The notes beneath the pieces were generated by a model. That model searched no databases. It had not been told where the DNA came from and saw only the letters and a list, made by a program, of their open reading frames with translations. Below, in pieces: positions 33,393-42,408 of a stretch of 64,000 nt of DNA. The position numbers and the translations under genes were made by a program. Source of the DNA: Streptomyces fuscichromogenes (lineage in GTDB: Bacteria; Actinomycetota; Actinomycetes; Streptomycetales; Streptomycetaceae); the NCBI RefSeq assembly GCF_014645815.1, contig NZ_BMML01000002.1, positions 697,924 to 761,923 of the forward strand. The letters run 5' to 3'. How positions within the stretch are numbered: position 1 is the stretch's first letter; every line of letters starts with the position of its first letter.

Positions 33393-34310
33393 ATGGGGGC
33401 TGCTGTCACACCTGTGCCGGGCACCACGCTGGGCGAACAGGACCTGCCGCCGCTGTTCCAGGTGAGTGACCAGTGGGCGATACGCCATCAGAGTGACTCG
33501 TTCCGGGCGGTGCGTACACATCTGATCCTGCTTCTGCTGGCCACCGCGGCCGCCGTCCTGACCGAACAGGCGTCGGGTCACGTCATGACGGTGCTCGCCG
33601 CCGTCCTGTACGGGCTGACGATAGCCCTCGGCCTGAGCACCTCGCGCCGCCGTTCCCGCGCCCACTGGCAGGCCCACCGGGCGGCCGCCGAGCTGCTGAA
33701 GTCGCTGGCCTGGCAGTACATGGTGCACGGCGGGCCCTTCCACTCCCATGTCGCCGACCCGGACGCGGTCTTCGCCGAGCGGCTCGAAGAACGCCTGCGC
33801 GAGCTGCGCACCTGCGGCTGGGAGGACTCCCGCAGCGAGGCCGGGGAGCGGGGCGAGGGCCAGATCACCCCGCGGATGCGCGCGGAGCGGGCCAAGTCCT
33901 ACGCGGCCCGCCGGGACCTCTACCTGCGCGACCGGCTCCTGGAACAGGCCGTCTGGTACAAGAACCGGGCCGCCCGCGCGCACCGCGCCGCCGCCCGCTG
34001 GTCCTCCGTCACCGCGGCGCTGACCCTGTTCGCCCTGGCGGCCGCCCTGCTGCGGACCGTCGGCCTGCTCGGCGGCGCGGACCTCGCGGGGCTGCTCAGC
34101 GCGGCCGCCGCGGCGGGCGTCGCCTGGCAGGAGGTACGCCGGCACGGACCGCTGACACAGGCGCACTCCCTCATCGAACAGGACCTGGAGACGGCCCGGA
34201 TCGCCATGGCCACCACGGTGACGGAGGCGGGCTGGGCCGAGGCGGTGGGAGAGACGGAGCGCCTGATGTCCCCGGCCCACACGGAATGGCTGGTCCGCTT
34301 CGGCACCTGA
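33393..34310 (+). CDS. SLATT (DUF4231) two-TM-pair membrane effector
   Basis: A 305-residue protein of the DUF4231/SLATT family. Two adjacent hydrophobic segments lie near residues 44-75 (THLILLLLATAAAVLTE, VLAAVLYGLTIALGLST), then a long charged helical cytoplasmic stretch with Arg-rich AARRDLYLRDRLLEQ, then two more hydrophobic segments near 215-255. SLATT proteins pair with SMODS or SLOG sensors, and are predicted to open pores that kill or arrest the cell. It is convergent with the SLOG gene at 34384-34920, 73 bp away. ATG 33393 has GGGGGGCG a few bases upstream. Confidence 0.82.
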   Translation: MGAAVTPVPGTTLGEQDLPPLFQVSDQWAIRHQSDSFRAVRTHLILLLLATAAAVLTEQASGHVMTVLAAVLYGLTIALGLSTSRRRSRAHWQAHRAAAELLKSLAWQYMVHGGPFHSHVADPDAVFAERLEERLRELRTCGWEDSRSEAGERGEGQITPRMRAERAKSYAARRDLYLRDRLLEQAVWYKNRAARAHRAAARWSSVTAALTLFALAAALLRTVGLLGGADLAGLLSAAAAAGVAWQEVRRHGPLTQAHSLIEQDLETARIAMATTVTEAGWAEAVGETERLMSPAHTEWLVRFGT

Positions 34311-34383
34311 CACCCTTTCACGGGCTTCCCCCGGGCCGCGCCGACCGCGGGCGGGCTCACCAGGCCCCCGCGGCCGGGCGGTG

Positions 34384-34920
34384 TCAGTCTCGGCGGGCGC
34401 CTGGTTCCCACAGCACCGCCACCGGTACCCCGCTGCGTCGTGCGTAGGCGACCACGTCGCCGGTGCCGCCCAGGCCGCGTGCCGGGTGGCCGTCCCAGAC
34501 GGCGATCAGGTGGTCGCAGTGGTCCACGATCCAGCAGCCCGCCGCGAAGTAGGCCTGCTCGTGCGTCGGCTGGAGGGGCAGGTCGACGCGGGTCGCACAG
34601 GACCGCAGGATCCTGCGGTACGTGGTCCGCACGTCCTCGTCGCCCAGGTGTGCCTCGTAGTCCATGCCGGGGATCACGGCCGTCACCGGGACGCCGTGGG
34701 CCAGGGCGATGTCCGCGAACAGCTGGTCGGCGCCGGCCGCGAGGCAGCTGAGGGCCTCCAGCTCCACGTCGGTGCGGCTGAACTGGCGCCGCAGGGCGGA
34801 GCGGACGGCGGGCAGCACGGACGCGGGGATCGCACGGTGTCCGGTCACGCCGACACGGGTGACGGCGAGGCGGGGGACCGCTGCCGCCTCGGCGAGGTAC
34901 TCGGTGATATCGGCTGTCAC
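34384..34920 (-). CDS. SLOG-domain nucleotide-ligand sensor
   Basis: A 178-residue protein, almost entirely one SLOG domain. Start GTG 34920 follows GGGAGGGGA. Motifs: RVGVTGHRAIP at the first strand, ALSCLAAGADQLFADIAL in the second helix, and DHLIAVWDGHPARGLGGTGDVVAYAR (the GGTxE/D-like loop) near the end. SLOG domains bind or process nucleotide-derived signals and commonly partner SLATT membrane effectors. Here the presumed partner SLATT is convergent rather than co-directional. Ligand unknown. Confidence 0.82.
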   Translation of the reverse strand: MTADITEYLAEAAAVPRLAVTRVGVTGHRAIPASVLPAVRSALRRQFSRTDVELEALSCLAAGADQLFADIALAHGVPVTAVIPGMDYEAHLGDEDVRTTYRRILRSCATRVDLPLQPTHEQAYFAAGCWIVDHCDHLIAVWDGHPARGLGGTGDVVAYARRSGVPVAVLWEPGARRD

Positions 34921-35044
34921 GGAACGTCCCCTCCCGTCACCATCGGTGAGTCCACCCTAATCCAGGGGCGCCAAGGTGCGCAGGGGGCGCATCGGCTCAC
35001 ACCGGTGTCCGGCCGTCGGGGACGGACGGGGCCGGGGCGGGCGT

Positions 35045-36082
35045 TCAGGCGGCCAGCGGGTCCAGCACCAGGGGCTCGATCCGGCCCTCCAGCATCGCCC
35101 CGATGCCCTGGACGGCGCACACGTCCGGCCGCTCCGCGATGTGCACCGGCATGCCGGTGGCCTCCCGCAGCAGCTGGTCGAAGCCGGGGAGCAGGGCCGA
35201 ACCGCCCACCATCACGAGGCCCCGGTCGGCGAGATCGGCCACCAGGTCGGGCGGGCAGTCGCGCAGCACCTTGCCGATCCCGTCCAGCACGGACATGAGG
35301 GGCGTCTGGACGGCCTCCCGTACGGCGGCCGTGTTCACCCGCACGCTGCGGGCCAGCCCGGTGACCACGTCCCGCCCGTGGATCTCGGTGGAGGCCGGCC
35401 CGTACGGGGTGAGGCCGTTGTCGTCCAGGGCCAGCTGCAGGGGCCGGACCGACTGGTTCGGCAGCATCAGCGCGTGCTCGTGCCGCAGGTACTGGACGAT
35501 CGCCTGGTCCACCGCCTCACCGCCCACGGGCAGCCGCTCGGCGCACACGATCGACCCCAGCGACAGCACGGCGACCTGGGTGGCGGCGGCCCCGCAGACG
35601 AGGATCATGCTGGCCTCGGGCCGCTCCACCGGCAGCCCGCACCCCACCGCCGCGGCGATCAGCGTGTCGACCAGCTCCACCCGCCTCGCCCCCAGCCCCA
35701 CCAGCGTCTCGATGATCGCCCGCTGGGCCAGCGGGTCGGCGTCGTGCGGGGCGCAGGCCGCCGCCCGCAGCCGGGCCTTGCGCCGCAGGGACCGGCGGAT
35801 CTTGTCGCCGAGCAGGTGGCGCAGCATGCGCTGGGCGATCTCGATGTCGACGACCGTCCCCCCGGAGATGGGCCGCACGACGCGGATGTAGTCGGGGGTA
35901 CGGCCCGTCATCTTCTCCGCGAACTCGCCGACCGCGATCAGCGCACCGGTACGGGTGTTCATGGCGGCGACGGAAGGCTGGTCGACGACCAGGCCCAGGC
36001 CCTTCACGTACACCCGGGTACGGGAGGCCCCCAGATCGACGGCGAAATGGCAGCGGCGCAACTGCTCCAGACTGACGGTCAC
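35045..36082 (-). CDS. MreB/Mbl-like actin-family protein
   Basis: A 345-residue bacterial actin homologue starting at GTG 36082, with GGGAGG seven bases upstream. The phosphate-1 loop is AVDLGASRTRVYVKG, and FAEKMTGRTPDYIRVVRPI follows as in MreB; the C-terminus has LVMVGGSALLPGFDQLLREAT. The usual DLGTANT phosphate loop is altered. The altered loop resembles the Mbl-like actin of Streptomyces, which works with MreB in spore wall synthesis. It lies 137 bp beyond the end of the SAV_2336 gene on the same strand, so it could be part of that transcript, though nothing links the two functions. Confidence 0.85.
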   Translation of the reverse strand: MTVSLEQLRRCHFAVDLGASRTRVYVKGLGLVVDQPSVAAMNTRTGALIAVGEFAEKMTGRTPDYIRVVRPISGGTVVDIEIAQRMLRHLLGDKIRRSLRRKARLRAAACAPHDADPLAQRAIIETLVGLGARRVELVDTLIAAAVGCGLPVERPEASMILVCGAAATQVAVLSLGSIVCAERLPVGGEAVDQAIVQYLRHEHALMLPNQSVRPLQLALDDNGLTPYGPASTEIHGRDVVTGLARSVRVNTAAVREAVQTPLMSVLDGIGKVLRDCPPDLVADLADRGLVMVGGSALLPGFDQLLREATGMPVHIAERPDVCAVQGIGAMLEGRIEPLVLDPLAA

Positions 36083-36219
36083 GGCAGATCCTCCCGAGTG
36101 CGCGGGCCGTATGGGGTGGCACCGCCGGTCGGCGGCCTGCTTCGCATCCTCCGGGGGATCACAGCGGCGCGCCTGCGGGGAGGGGCCGGGCGGGGCGCGG
36201 CTGAACGGGGGGTTCGCGG

Positions 36220-39200
36220 TCAGGGCAGCGCGCGGGCGGCTTCCAGGAGCGGACGGAGACCGGCCTCCTCGCCGACCCGCAGGAACGGGACACCCGCCCG
36301 CCGGGCCGCCTCCCGCTCGGCCTCGGCGGTGCCGATCAGCAGGGCGGCCGCCGGGCGGACGCCGAGGCTGACGAGGGCCCGCTCGACGACGTACGGGGCG
36401 GGCATCAGGGGGGAGTGGCGTCCGTCGCGGCCATGGACCCCACCGGCCAGACAGTCCAGCAGCCGTTGCCCGCGCAGGTACTCCAGGGCCGTCTCCGGCG
36501 CGCAGTCGGTGACCAGGGCCAGTCTCCGTCCCTTGTCGGCCAGGGTCCGGACCAGCAGGGCGGCGTCGGGTACGGGGACCGCGGAGTGCAGGGCCGAGGC
36601 CTCCAGCAACGCCGACCGGTCGCGCAGCCCGGGGGAGTCGACGTGCTGTTCGTGGGCGTGCGGGACGTCGACCTGGTGCGTGAGGTCGAAGCGGTCCGGC
36701 TCCTTTGGCAGGGATCCCCGCAGGAGCCGGATCCACTCCGTCGTGCCGTTCACGAAGAGCCGGGTCAGCGTGCCGTCGAAGCCGAACACCACCGCGTCCG
36801 CCGTCCGCAGCGCGACGACGAGCCTGCCGTCCGGGCGGAACAGCGGGGCGGGGTACGAGTCGCGGGTCGCCGTGAGCGCGAGGTCCCAGCGGACGGTGAC
36901 GCCGCGCGGGGCGTCCGTCCCCGGCCCGTCACCCACCTCGGCCCGTGCCTGGTCCAGGTAGCTGTGCGGGTACTCCTCCGACAGCCGGCGCAACCGCCCG
37001 CGCAGGGTGTTCACGACGGTGTCGGGCACGGTCTCCAGGATGCCCAGGGCCAGCACCGCGACCACGTCGGTGATGCGCCACCGCGCCTCGCCGACCGCGC
37101 GGAACGTCCTCTCGGACACGTCCAGCGGGAGCCGGCGTTCGGTCAGGTCCACCTCGTAGTAGCCCATGGCCCCCGGCCCACGGGTGAGGCCGAGATCCTC
37201 GCGGCGCGGCCCCTGGTACACGACGGTCCTGGTCTCTCCCGCCGGTTCGGGGAACAGGTTCCCGGCAGGCAGCGGGTGGGGACCGGACACCGCCGGCGGA
37301 CCGACGACGCCGTCCTGGGCCGTCCGGGGCGACGACACGGACCAGTACCAGCTCGCCCCGGACCCGCGGAGCAGCGGCATCATCCGGTCGGTGAGGTGGG
37401 TGTCGTCGTCCCACTCGTCGCGCAGTGTCTGCGGCAGCGCGATGACGGCCCGCCGGTCGGCCGAGGCGTCCAGTGCCTGGCGGACCGCCGTCGGGTCGGG
37501 CGCCTCGGCCCGGCCGTCCTCGTGGAGGCAGCGGAACGTCACCAGCCACCTGTGGCCGGCGCCCAGCACCGCCAGCTCGTCCCGGAGCCGCATCCAGGTG
37601 GCGGAGACCAGCGGAAGCACCGACACGTCCGGCGCGGTCGCCACGGAGTAGCCGCTGCCCTGCGCGGACAGGTCGTAGGCCGCCGCGGCCAGCCCGCTCG
37701 CCGCCAGCAGCCGGGTGACCGCCCGGCCGAGCGCCGGCACGGTGTCCGCGTCCCGGGGAGGATCGGCCGGCTCGAAGGAAACGATGGTCCGGTAAGTCGG
37801 CGGCGGCTCTTCGCCGTCCCAGGGGCCGTCCTCGTAGTCGTCGTCGTACCCGTCCTCGAAGCCGTCGGGCGGCTGCTCCTGCGCCAGCGGGTCGTCCACC
37901 GCGAACAGGCTCTCCGGCACCACGTTCTGCGGCAGCGGGGTCTCCGCCGACTCGGCCGCCTCCTCCTCCCTCGCGAAGAGCGACGGCAGTGACTCCTCGG
38001 TGGGGAAGGAGCCCTCGGGTTCGTCGTGCGGCCCGGCTTCCGGAGCCGGCGGCTCGTACTCGGCGGCGTCGCCCGGTTCGTCGCGCTCCGCACGCAACTC
38101 GTGTCCCATGGAGCGGAGTTCCGGATCGCTGCCGCCGGCGAGCTCGTAATCCTCGTAGGCGTCCAGGGCTTCGTCCGTACGGCCCAGGTGCTGCAGGGCG
38201 GTCAGCAGCAGCCGCAGCAGATCCTCCCGGGAGGGGTACCTCCGCACGAGGTCGGTGAGTTGCCGGGCCGCGCGTTCGTACTCGCCCAGGTCCAGGTCGA
38301 GTTCGGCGAGCTTGCGGTGCAGGGCGAGCCGCAGCCGCTGGAGCCGGGAGCGGGCGGTGCGGGCGGCGGGGCGGGGGACGTCCGCGAGCGGTTCACCCGT
38401 GCCGTGCCACAGGCCGAGCGCCGTCTCGAGGTGGTGCCGTGCGCCCTGTAGGTCGCCCTGGTCCGCCAGTGCGGTGGCCGCGCTTTCCAGGCTCTCGCAG
38501 TACGCCAGGTCCAGATAGTCGGCGCTGGTGTGCAGCGCGTAGCCGTCGGGCAGCGTGGCCAGGACGCCGGGGCCCAGGGTCCGGCGCAGCCGGGAAGCGA
38601 TCCGGTCCACCGCGTGCGCCGCGTCCGTCGGCTCCTGGTCCCGGCTCCACAGCCCCCTGCGCAGTTCGTCGCGGGAGACCTGACGACCGTGGTCCAGCAG
38701 CAGCATGGCCAACGCGGCGCGTTCGTCGGGGCCGAAGTCCACTGCGTCGTAGCCGAGTTCGACGCTCAGCGGGCCCAGGACACGGTACGAGCGCTGCTCG
38801 GGGTACTTCTCCCGGGCGCGCGGCAGCAGCTCGCCGTCCGCGAGCCGTTCCCGGCCGGACTCCGGTGACGGGGACATGAGCAGCGTGAGCGCGTCCGCGT
38901 ACCGCTCGCGCAGGGACTCCGGCAGGTGACGGAGCTGTTCCGGTGCGAACGGCGGGGTGAGCCGCGCGGTCCCCGCGGCCAGGAGCAGCATCACCTCGCA
39001 CAGCGCCGACAGGTCCTGCGCCCGCCCCGCCGCGCCCGCTGCCCGGCCCGGGGCGAACCCGCCCAGCTTGACGGTGCCGTCGGGCAGCAGCATGACCCGG
39101 GACATGGTGAGACCGCCGTGCGCGACCCCCGCGTCGTGCAGGGCGCCGACGGCCTGCGCGAGTTGGATGCCGACCGACACCAGCAGGGGGCCGGGCAGCT

Positions 39201-41361
39201 GGTAACCAGGAGGGGCCGCAAGCGCGTTGAGGGGGATTCCGGGCACGTACTCCATGGCGAGGAAGGCCGAGCTGTCGGACTCCACGTCGAAGTCGGTGAC
39301 ACCGACGAGGTTCCGGTGCGCCGCCCCGTACAGTCGCTCGGCGTCGCGCAGGAACGCGTCCCGCCGGGCCGGGTCGGTGAACGGCGGGTACAGCCGGAGC
39401 ACCACCGCCAGGTCGGTCTCCCCGTCCTCCGCCAGCCAGAGGGAACCGTCCGGCAGGAACCGCACGGCGGGCCGGTACCGCCCACCGACCCCGCGCGGAT
39501 CGGAGAGCCTCCGGTGGGGCCTGCCCGGCACCGCACCCTGTTGCGGCACCGAGGACCCCTGCGGTGCCGAAATTCCCGGCGGCAGCGAGGTTCCCGGCGG
39601 CAGCGAAGTCCCCTGCGGTACCGAGGGCCCCGGCGGCAGCGAAGTCCCCTGCGGTACCGAGGGCCCCGGCGGCAGCGAGGGCTCCTGCGGTACCGAGGGC
39701 CCCGGCGGCAGCGAGGGCTCCTGTGGCACCGAGGGTCCCTGCGGCAGTGAAGGCCCCCGCGTCGCCGCGTTCTCTCGGGGCGCCCCCGCGGCCGGCGCCC
39801 CGTCGGTGCCCCCTGCCAGCTGGCGCAGGCTCTCCGTCCGTACCGTCGCGAACGGCTCGCCCTCTCCGGCGGGGGAGTCCGGGGAAACCGTGGCGGTTCC
39901 GCCGGCCGCCTCCGCCACCGCACGGAACTCGCCGGGCGAGGACCCCGCCCGCTCCTCGATCAACCCTCCCACCCGGGCCAGCAGTTCACCCGTGCTGCTG
40001 CGCGCGGCCCGTGGCAGGCCGCGCAGCAGCAGGTCCCGTGCCCCCGGCCGGAACGCGTACGAGCCCGGCGGACCCGGCACCGCCGTCAGCACCCCGCTCA
40101 GGATCACCTCCGCCAGATGCTGTGGCCGCGGCTCCGGCTCCACCGCCCGCTGCACCAGCCGCATGACCGGCAGATCAGGGCGCCCGAGCGCCAGATGACC
40201 GGCCAGCCGGAACGCCTCCGGGGACGCGCTCGCCCGGAACCGCAGGACCAGGTCCTCGGCGGAGAGCCGGGCCAGGTCGATGCCCGCGTCCCCCGGCACG
40301 GGCGCGTCCAGCCGCGCCGCCGCCCCCGGGAACCGGGTCCCGCCGGCCGACGCCACCAGCCCCGCCCAGTTCGCCAGCCAGCGCGGACCGGCCTCCAGCA
40401 CCGGCAGCACCGACGACGTGTCCGCCGCCCCGCCCACCGCTCCCTGCTCGTACGGCGTGAAGGTGAGCGCCGCTGCCGGGGCCGCCGGGAACGAGGCCGA
40501 CAGCAGACCGGGCACGGCCGGCAACGCCGTGTCGCGCCACAGGTGTTCGGGCAGCGGCTGGACCACCGCCAGCGGCATCTGCCGCGCCCAGCGCCGCAGC
40601 GTGCCGTACCACCGGGTCCCCGCCGCTCCCGGCCGCCACTGCGGGCCCATGCAGTCGCTGATCAGGAGCGTGACCGTGCGCCCGTCACCCGGCAGCCCCG
40701 CACCACCGCGGACCGAACCGTCGGCCCGCGCCCGGTGCACCGTCACCGTCCGGAACACCCCCGACTGGGCCAGCGACGCGTGCAGTTCGCGCAGCAGCGG
40801 GCGCCAGACCGGCATCGTGGGGCCCTCGTCGTACACCAGGTTCAGGCGCAGCCAGCGCTCCTGGGCCCGGCGCAGCACCGGGAGCCACCACTCGGGGCCC
40901 GCGCCCAGGCGGGCGATGCGGTCGGCGGTGGCGTGTTCGTCGAGGCGGTGGCCGTACGGCGCGTCCGTACGGCGTCTGAGGGGGCGCAGGGAGCGTTGCA
41001 GGGCCAGCGGATGGCGCAGCATCGGCGGTGCGGGCGCGAGGAGTGCGGCGTGCGGGCCGGGAACCGGGGCCGTGGCGGGAAGGCGGAGCGGGACACGCGC
41101 GGGTTCCTGGGCCGGGTCCCCGGCGGGGGGAGCTTCCGGCGGCTCCGGTGGGTCGTCCGGGGGTGGTGGCGGCGCGGCCGGCGGCCGGGACGGCGCCTGT
41201 TCGGGTCCGGCCGGCCGGTCCGGCGGGTCCCCCTCGCGCGGCAGCTGTCCCGCCAGCCACAGCAGTTCGGCCAGTTCCCGTGGCGTCGGACGCACGCCGG
41301 CCGCCGCCCGCGCCAGGACGTCGGCGAGGCGGGCGAGTGGAGCGGGGTGGTCAGAAGGCAT
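36220..41361 (-). CDS. SAV_2336 multidomain pseudoenzyme protein, system B
   Basis: A 1713-residue protein. Order: SAV_2336 N-terminal region (1-480); a 12-fold hexapeptide repeat (536-607); a protein kinase-like domain (~625-850) whose HRD and DFG are HGG and GGF; a SARP-like winged helix plus BTAD/TPR segment (~855-1085: LGPLSVELG, ALAMLLLDHGRQVSRDEL, YRSRL-type helices); an acidic linker; a region resembling a class III cyclase fold (~1190-1450, RTIVSFEPAD, GSGYSV), which is inference; and a HAD domain (~1515-1713). The HAD motif I is FGFDGTL, with the nucleophile Asp replaced by Gly, and motif IV lacks its Asp. It overlaps the MoxR gene by 11 bp. Probably a regulatory hub, not an enzyme. 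Confidence 0.82.
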   Translation of the reverse strand: MPSDHPAPLARLADVLARAAAGVRPTPRELAELLWLAGQLPREGDPPDRPAGPEQAPSRPPAAPPPPPDDPPEPPEAPPAGDPAQEPARVPLRLPATAPVPGPHAALLAPAPPMLRHPLALQRSLRPLRRRTDAPYGHRLDEHATADRIARLGAGPEWWLPVLRRAQERWLRLNLVYDEGPTMPVWRPLLRELHASLAQSGVFRTVTVHRARADGSVRGGAGLPGDGRTVTLLISDCMGPQWRPGAAGTRWYGTLRRWARQMPLAVVQPLPEHLWRDTALPAVPGLLSASFPAAPAAALTFTPYEQGAVGGAADTSSVLPVLEAGPRWLANWAGLVASAGGTRFPGAAARLDAPVPGDAGIDLARLSAEDLVLRFRASASPEAFRLAGHLALGRPDLPVMRLVQRAVEPEPRPQHLAEVILSGVLTAVPGPPGSYAFRPGARDLLLRGLPRAARSSTGELLARVGGLIEERAGSSPGEFRAVAEAAGGTATVSPDSPAGEGEPFATVRTESLRQLAGGTDGAPAAGAPRENAATRGPSLPQGPSVPQEPSLPPGPSVPQEPSLPPGPSVPQGTSLPPGPSVPQGTSLPPGTSLPPGISAPQGSSVPQQGAVPGRPHRRLSDPRGVGGRYRPAVRFLPDGSLWLAEDGETDLAVVLRLYPPFTDPARRDAFLRDAERLYGAAHRNLVGVTDFDVESDSSAFLAMEYVPGIPLNALAAPPGYQLPGPLLVSVGIQLAQAVGALHDAGVAHGGLTMSRVMLLPDGTVKLGGFAPGRAAGAAGRAQDLSALCEVMLLLAAGTARLTPPFAPEQLRHLPESLRERYADALTLLMSPSPESGRERLADGELLPRAREKYPEQRSYRVLGPLSVELGYDAVDFGPDERAALAMLLLDHGRQVSRDELRRGLWSRDQEPTDAAHAVDRIASRLRRTLGPGVLATLPDGYALHTSADYLDLAYCESLESAATALADQGDLQGARHHLETALGLWHGTGEPLADVPRPAARTARSRLQRLRLALHRKLAELDLDLGEYERAARQLTDLVRRYPSREDLLRLLLTALQHLGRTDEALDAYEDYELAGGSDPELRSMGHELRAERDEPGDAAEYEPPAPEAGPHDEPEGSFPTEESLPSLFAREEEAAESAETPLPQNVVPESLFAVDDPLAQEQPPDGFEDGYDDDYEDGPWDGEEPPPTYRTIVSFEPADPPRDADTVPALGRAVTRLLAASGLAAAAYDLSAQGSGYSVATAPDVSVLPLVSATWMRLRDELAVLGAGHRWLVTFRCLHEDGRAEAPDPTAVRQALDASADRRAVIALPQTLRDEWDDDTHLTDRMMPLLRGSGASWYWSVSSPRTAQDGVVGPPAVSGPHPLPAGNLFPEPAGETRTVVYQGPRREDLGLTRGPGAMGYYEVDLTERRLPLDVSERTFRAVGEARWRITDVVAVLALGILETVPDTVVNTLRGRLRRLSEEYPHSYLDQARAEVGDGPGTDAPRGVTVRWDLALTATRDSYPAPLFRPDGRLVVALRTADAVVFGFDGTLTRLFVNGTTEWIRLLRGSLPKEPDRFDLTHQVDVPHAHEQHVDSPGLRDRSALLEASALHSAVPVPDAALLVRTLADKGRRLALVTDCAPETALEYLRGQRLLDCLAGGVHGRDGRHSPLMPAPYVVERALVSLGVRPAAALLIGTAEAEREAARRAGVPFLRVGEEAGLRPLLEAARALP
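39541..39756. repeat. 18-bp/36-bp coding tandem repeat (12 hexapeptides)
   Basis: Twelve in-frame 18-bp units encode hexapeptides of the pattern xxSxPx, alternating GPSVPQ, EPSLPP and GTSLPP, within the SAV_2336 protein of system B. Length is 216 bp. High similarity at the DNA level makes copy-number change likely. Confidence 0.9.
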
Positions 41362-42376
41362 CGGCCCGGGTGGCCTCGCCGAGGTACGGCATCAGCTGTT
41401 CCGCCAGTTCGTCCAGCGACTCGGCGCTCAGGTCGGAGGACCGGGCCAGGTAGATGGCGTTGAGCAGCTGGTCGGTGGCGAGGTCGCCGCCGCCGACCCG
41501 GGACAGGAACCGGGTGATCAGCGACCGGGCACGGTCGTCCGGTTCGCCGAGGTGGGCGCGGACGATACCGGCGAGCTGCTGGTCGTCGGGCTGGCGCAGC
41601 CGGAGCGTGACGCAGCGGCGCAGGAAGGCCGGCGGGAACTCGCGCTCGCCGTTGCTGGTGAGGACGACGAACGGGAAGGCCCGGCAGCGCACCCGGCCGC
41701 GGTCCACGGGGACGCGTTCGTCCGTGCCGTCGACCATCACCTCGGCGGCGGGGGAGCGACGGGCGGCGCGGACCAGTTCCGGGATCTCGTACTGGCCCTC
41801 CTCCAGGACGTTGAGCAGGTCGTTCGGCAGGTCGAGGTCGCTCTTGTCGATCTCGTCGATGAGCAGCGCCCGGGGGCGGGCGTAGGGCAGGAGGGCGGTG
41901 CCGAGGGGGCCGAGGCGGAGGTGGTCCTCGATGCCGGAGTCGGGGACCGGGGCGCCGGGGTCGAGGGCGGTGGCGGACTGGCGGGCCGCGTAGAGGCGGG
42001 AGAGCGGGTCGTACTGGTAGAGGCCGTCGTGCAGGGTGCTGCGGCTGGTGATGTTCCAGCGGAGCACCGGGCCCAGCTTCAGCTCGCGGGCCACCGAGTA
42101 CGCGAGGGAGGACTTGCCGGTGCCGGGCGGGCCGGTGACCAGCAGGGGGCGGCGCAGGTAGAGGGCCGCGTTGACGAGCTGGACCGTGCGCGCGGTCGCC
42201 TGGTAGGTGGCGGCGCGGTGGGTGCGGTCGGGTGAGGTGGCCGAGGCGTCGTCGGTCTCGGCCGGGGTCGCCAGTTCCGGGCCGCCGTCGAAGGCCCGCC
42301 AGGGCGGGGGCGCGGGCAGCTCGGTGATGCCGTCGTGCGGCTCCTTCGTACCGGTGTAGACGGGCCACAGGGGCAT
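41351..42376 (-). CDS. MoxR-type AAA+ ATPase, system B
   Basis: A 341-residue AAA+ ATPase starting at ATG 42376. Walker A TGPPGTGKSSLAY (about residue 85), Walker B LLIDEIDKSDLDLPNDLL, sensor 1 FVVLTSNGEREFPP and Arg-finger region AFLRRCVTLRL are all intact. It is the clear paralogue of the system A ATPase (shared LLVTG-PG-GKS, ITSRSTL, EIPELVR blocks), but lacks the Gly/Ala insert. It sits 32 bp downstream of the trypsin-VMAP gene and overlaps the SAV_2336 gene, so the three are co-expressed. Confidence 0.92.
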   Translation of the reverse strand: MPLWPVYTGTKEPHDGITELPAPPPWRAFDGGPELATPAETDDASATSPDRTHRAATYQATARTVQLVNAALYLRRPLLVTGPPGTGKSSLAYSVARELKLGPVLRWNITSRSTLHDGLYQYDPLSRLYAARQSATALDPGAPVPDSGIEDHLRLGPLGTALLPYARPRALLIDEIDKSDLDLPNDLLNVLEEGQYEIPELVRAARRSPAAEVMVDGTDERVPVDRGRVRCRAFPFVVLTSNGEREFPPAFLRRCVTLRLRQPDDQQLAGIVRAHLGEPDDRARSLITRFLSRVGGGDLATDQLLNAIYLARSSDLSAESLDELAEQLMPYLGEATRADAF

Positions 42377-42408
42377 GGGGGTCCTTCTCCGTGAGTGGAA
42401 GCGGCGGG

